Of a DNA stretch of 64,000 bases, positions 60,886 through 64,000 are shown piece by piece. The stretch is taken from contig JAIXMG010000020.1 in assembly GCA_025201345.1 (NCBI GenBank), forward strand, positions 186,001 through 250,000. The letters are read 5' to 3'. The stretch's first letter is position 1. Each line of letters begins with the position of its first letter. The notes beneath the pieces were generated by a model that did no database searches, was not told the origin of the DNA, and saw nothing but the letters and a program-made list of their open reading frames with translations. Made by a program: the position numbers and the translations under genes. The stretch comes from Thamnidium elegans. Lineage: Eukaryota > Mucoromycota > Mucoromycetes > Mucorales > Mucoraceae.

Positions 60886-60950
60886 TACTGTAAATATATT
60901 TATGTTAAGCTTTAAGATATTAATGGTTGTACAGTATTTATTCATATGTA
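60410..60950 (+). repeat. right arm of the ~541-bp inverted duplication
   Basis: Partner of 58044-58585; runs from CAACATGTAACAAAGCGGCG in passenger exon 2 to TTCATATGTA, immediately beside the terminal block at 60951. Confidence 0.9.
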
Positions 60951-60996
60951 CTAAGCAACGCAAAACTATTTTTACCTTGACGTAAATATTCTTTTA
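60951..60996 (-). repeat. right terminal inverted repeat block
   Basis: Inverted partner of 56322-56365; it abuts the inner end of the 541-bp inverted duplication. Confidence 0.85.
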
Positions 60997-61275
60997 ATGT
61001 CAGCGCAAATAAATTTTTATCTCAACGCAAACTCATATTCAAAAAACAGTAGTTACACACAAGACGTGTTTATTTATATTTTCTAAGCAACACTCTTATT
61101 TTTGAAAGTGATAATAATAAACAGACGGTTTTATTTAGGAAAAAAAAAAAAAAAAAAAAGTTTTTTTTTGTTCTTACCAGAGATTCACACAGATACACAT
61201 ACTTTTTTTTTTTTTCTTTTTTTTTGAAAAAAAGGGGGAAGGGGGAAGGGGTTGTTTTAATATGTAACAAAACTT

Positions 61276-62683
61276 TTATAATGAAAATCTGTATTTATCC
61301 AACAGCGCACGTTGTTCTTCCTACAAAAAAAATTTACAAAGAAAAAAAAAAAAATGGTAAGTGCCTACAATTGCATGATTTTTTTTTTTTTAAGGTTTTT
61401 TTTTTTTTTTTTTTTTTGACTTTTTGTTACCGGTGAAATATCATTATTATTATAAATCAGAATAACTTTTGACGCCTTCTTTTTCCCCGTGTTATTTACA
61501 GGTCTGTCATTTCTTTCAGGATACCTGGATGACGGAGATAATGAAGGAGAATGAGTTTTGGTGGGCGATTCAACACTAGTAGATACAGGAGGTTCTACTT
61601 TAATTGGTAGTTGTGGTGCAGGAACCATAGTTGGTGCCACAAACGGTTGATATCCCCATGGTTGTGTTTGTGCTGGTAGTGGTGGAGGCGGTGGTACCAT
61701 CCTATATTTTTTTTAATGTTAGTTCAACTTTTATATTTATTCTTCTATTTACCTTGTTTTTTTTTTGTTTTTATTATCATGTAAACCAAAAACACACACA
61801 CAAAAAAAAAAAAAAAAATACTTACCCAGTTGGTGGTCGATTATTATTATTATAACCAAATGTCTGCGGTGGCGGTGGGTATCCAGCTTGTTGTGGTGGA
61901 TAATATTGGTTGCTGTAAGGCGCTTGGTAGACAAAACCAGGTGTGGGTTGACCATATCCAAAATATGGTTGTTGTTGTGGAGCAGGTTGTTGTTGCGAAG
62001 GTAGAGGTGGAGGTGGCGCGTAGGCAATAGATGGAACTACAGTAGCAGCGACAGATGCAACGGGAGGTACAACCGCGGCTGCTTTATGTGCTGCTAATTG
62101 TTGCTGTAATTGTTCCAGAGATAACTCGCCGTACTGTCCAGTTCCTATCGACTTTGCCTTTTTATTACCGTTTTGGTTATTTGCTTGAATTCGACGTTCG
62201 TAATCAATCATGTCTTGTTCGGGTATGCCTTCCATACCAAAGATCTCGACATCTAAATTATCTCTTCCTGGTATAGCATTAGGTACTCTTTTTGAGAGAG
62301 AGAGAGAGAGAAAAAGAGTTTTTTTTTTTTTTTTAGGAAAAAAAGAAAATTTTTTTTTTTAATATAGATTTTTACTTGTAAATGTTGATCTTGTGTACTT
62401 GTTGAGAATGAACAACCATACCACCAGCGGTAGCTATTGTATTTTTTTTTTTTTTAGTTATCGTATGTGCATGTGTGTTTAAGTAGTACTTACTTAATTT
62501 CTTATTACACTCTTCACATTTGAAATGTTTAGCCTATTCAAAACGGGGTTAAACGTACTCGTCTGAGCAAAATAATCTTTCTCTTACTCTTTGATGAGTG
62601 ACAAGAACTTTATCGTCTTCAAAGTCTTTTTCACAGTACCAACACCAAGGTCTCATAGGCTTTGACTTTCTTTTTTTACCCAT
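61276..62683 (-). CDS. BuGZ/ZNF207-like zinc-finger protein
   Basis: Six exons (62588-62683, 62494-62533, 62376-62433, 61826-62287, 61431-61701, 61276-61320) join in phase to give 323 residues. The N-terminus MGKKRKSKPMRPWCWYCEKD and the following KHFKCEECNKKL, VVHSQQVHK and VPNAIPGRDNLDVEIFGMEG match the conserved start of BuGZ/ZNF207 proteins (two C2H2 fingers and the VPNAIPGR motif). A Pro/Gln/Tyr-rich low-complexity middle follows. The last exon, EEQRALLDKYRFSL, continues NDISP in phase and fits the NDxSPEEKRA-type ending of fungal relatives. In animals the protein binds microtubules and Bub3 at kinetochores; in fungi the role is uncertain. The final 15-codon exon is separated by a 110-bp intron holding T17 and T12 runs. 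Confidence 0.87.
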
Positions 62684-63954
62684 TTTTTTTTTTTTTTTTT
62701 TTTACGTGTGCGTATTTTTTATATATAAAAAAAAAAAATTAATAGAGAATATAAAAAAAAAAAAAAGGCGCGTTTCTTGAAGATGTTTTAGCACAAGAAC
62801 ATGTCATCATCATCAATTATCGGGTGTTGTAATCTGCACAGTGTTCAGATCAACTATTGTTTTTGCGGATTTAAAAGTAATATTAAAGTAATATTAAAAT
62901 AACATTAAATACAAAAAAAAAAAAATGCTTGAACAAAAAATGCTTAAACAAAAACCTTATCTCTTTTTACTGTGATGGATTGAATTGGTTGTATGTCTAC
63001 TTCTTTTTTTTTTTTTTTTTTTTTTTGCTAATATAAAGAGTGACGTATGAGGAACGGGACTTTAAACAGGTTTTTTTTTATATGTTTTTGTTAAATGTCA
63101 AAAAAAAAAAACAATGTTCTCGGATGCCCGAGAACATTTCATACTTGTTGTTGTTATGCATAATTTATAAAAGAAAAGCACCAAGACAAGATTAGAATAA
63201 TCAAACATTTACGATGTTTTGCATCAAATGTCATACGAAAAAAAGAAATAAAATGTAGTTTATCTGTCAATCAACCTTTTACGAGTAACAGGTTTTTATA
63301 TAGGGTGATGGAATCTTATTTTATTCCAAGATATACTGTATAAAGTAGTTGTATTGTTCAATTCGATATATATACAAAACAATGTGGTTTTTGACTGGTT
63401 ATGTTTTCAAAGTCGATGACAGGTATAAATAATTTTAGTGCTTATTTTAGTTACATTATATGTTTATCATGATGATTAAGATGTATGTGCTGTGCATTGT
63501 CAGTAGATGCAGCTGAAACGATGAAAATAAGAAGAATGATGCATTTTTTGTGATGTATTATTAGTACTTGAACAAAAATTGAACACAGTTTCTTTCTTCT
63601 CCTTTAATTTTTTTGTTACCTCCTTTTTCATTAATAAAAACTATATATTCTTCCTTTGTCTAAAACGTTTTATATAAGAATTGGGGTTACTAACCAAAAA
63701 GTTGATTACATTATTCTATTTTGGTGATGATAACAAATCATAACAAATAAAATAAACAAACTGTTACATCTTTTTATTTTATTTCTTATGCATAGCCCCT
63801 TTTTTTTATTATTATTATATAAAAAAAAAAAAACCCTTCTTTTTATTTCCCTCTTTCTTTCACCTTTTTTTCTTTTTTCTTTTTTTTCTTTTTAAAAAAA
63901 GAATAGAATACGTACATTTCTCTTTATTTAATATACTTGTAAACAGCAACAAAA
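62684..63954. promoter_or_regulatory. divergent promoter region, BuGZ-like gene and right-edge gene
   Basis: No coding frame supported. It contains a T23 run (about 63004-63026), the 11-bp-arm hairpin at 63113-63138, and a long pyrimidine-rich stretch (about 63838-63892) just upstream of the ATG at 63955, as seen before strongly expressed fungal genes. Confidence 0.5.
63113..63138. repeat. perfect 11-bp inverted repeat with 4-nt loop
   Basis: AATGTTCTCGG-ATGC-CCGAGAACATT. The arms are perfect and unusually GC-containing for the surrounding DNA. Confidence 0.85.
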
Positions 63955-63960
63955 ATGAGC
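63955..63960 (+). CDS. probable 6-nt first coding exon of a gene running off the right edge
   Basis: ATGAGC at 63955-63960 is followed directly by GTAAGTATT, a consensus donor. The context AACAAAAATG and the upstream CT-rich tract favour a true start. Genes with a two-codon first exon are common among ribosomal-protein and other highly expressed fungal genes, but the product cannot be told from this window. Confidence 0.45.
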
Positions 63961-64000
63961 GTAAGTATTACTTTTTTTTAGTTTAAAGAAGAAAACTAAC

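Larger units (their letters stand above)
56312..61049. mobile_element. composite Tc1/mariner-type DNA transposon, ~4.74 kb, TA-flanked
   Basis: Both ends read TA-CTGTTTTTTGAA (left 56310-56321; right, reverse complement, 61038-61051), consistent with a TA target duplication. Inside lies a terminal inverted block of about 45 bp: left 56322-56365, right 60951-60996, sharing AGAATATTTACGT-AAGG-TAAAAATAGTTT and GTTGCTTAGTA. The right end has about 45 bp extra between the tip and this block, made of related short repeats (TTTGCGTTGAGATAAAAAT, TTTGCGCTGACATTAAAAG). The interior carries a broken DD34E transposase (56474-57840), an intron-containing passenger gene (59218-60885) and an inverted copy of the passenger's 3' end (58044-58585). 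It separates the CAMK-type kinase from the BuGZ-like gene. Confidence 0.8.

Noticed and set aside
1..64000. tRNA, rRNA or CRISPR loci
   Set aside because: No box A/B pairs with a foldable cloverleaf, no rRNA-like sequence, and no regularly spaced short direct repeats with unique spacers were seen; the 22-bp arrays lack spacers.

Overview
The window looks like a chromosomal segment from an early-diverging filamentous fungus, most probably Mucoromycota/Mucorales. It is AT-rich, full of poly-A/T runs, and its genes are cut by short introns (mostly 50-80 bp) with GTAAGT-type donors and TAG/CAG acceptors. The protein set is eukaryotic and fungal: Stm1, Uba1, an ER cyclophilin, a YCK-type casein kinase 1, the largest subunit of RNA polymerase III, Met5-type sulfite reductase and a BuGZ-like zinc-finger protein. 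All gene models here were spliced by hand from reading-frame continuity and splice signals; no homology search was run.

Layout. 1-389: 5' part of a dual-specificity phosphatase (minus). 771-2029: STM1 (minus). 4524-5650: secreted PLC-like phosphodiesterase (minus). 6421-10088: a large CH-domain/kinase/C1 protein (plus). About 11.6-13.5 kb: a transposon graveyard, with a possible retroelement fragment and a dead Tc1/IS630-type element flanked by 22-bp iterated repeats. 13.9-18.8 kb: a small membrane protein, UBA1 and a secretory-pathway cyclophilin, all minus. 20.05-21.75 kb: C2H2 zinc-finger gene with an in-frame TGA (minus). 22.7-23.4 kb: a fold-back, MITE-like inverted repeat. 24.6-26.3 kb: casein kinase 1. 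27.3-31.8 kb: RNA polymerase III subunit 1. 33.5-43.6 kb: three tandem paralogous genes for kelch-propeller type I membrane proteins (plus). 43.7-45.7 kb: dolichyldiphosphatase and a membrane-anchored DPBB/barwin-like protein (minus). 46.1-51.0 kb: sulfite reductase beta (minus). 53.6-56.1 kb: a CAMK-type kinase (minus). 56.3-61.05 kb: a TA-flanked composite DNA transposon with a broken DD34E transposase and an intron-bearing passenger gene. 61.3-62.7 kb: BuGZ-like protein (minus). 63955-end: a probable 6-nt first coding exon of a plus-strand gene.

The most unusual items are: (i) the roughly 4.74-kb composite transposon with its unknown passenger gene and a nearly identical ~541-bp inverted duplication of that gene's 3' end; (ii) the calponin-homology + SepH/Cdc7-like kinase + C1 architecture with an HCD catalytic loop; (iii) the three-member kelch receptor-like cluster, with footprints of a deleted fourth unit that once carried a piece of the neighbouring dolichyldiphosphatase gene; (iv) the zinc-finger gene whose upstream finger has TGA exactly where a zinc-ligand cysteine is expected.

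Most housekeeping genes look intact. The transposase-derived and passenger genes carry stops or frameshifts, so the mobile elements look non-autonomous or recently inactivated.
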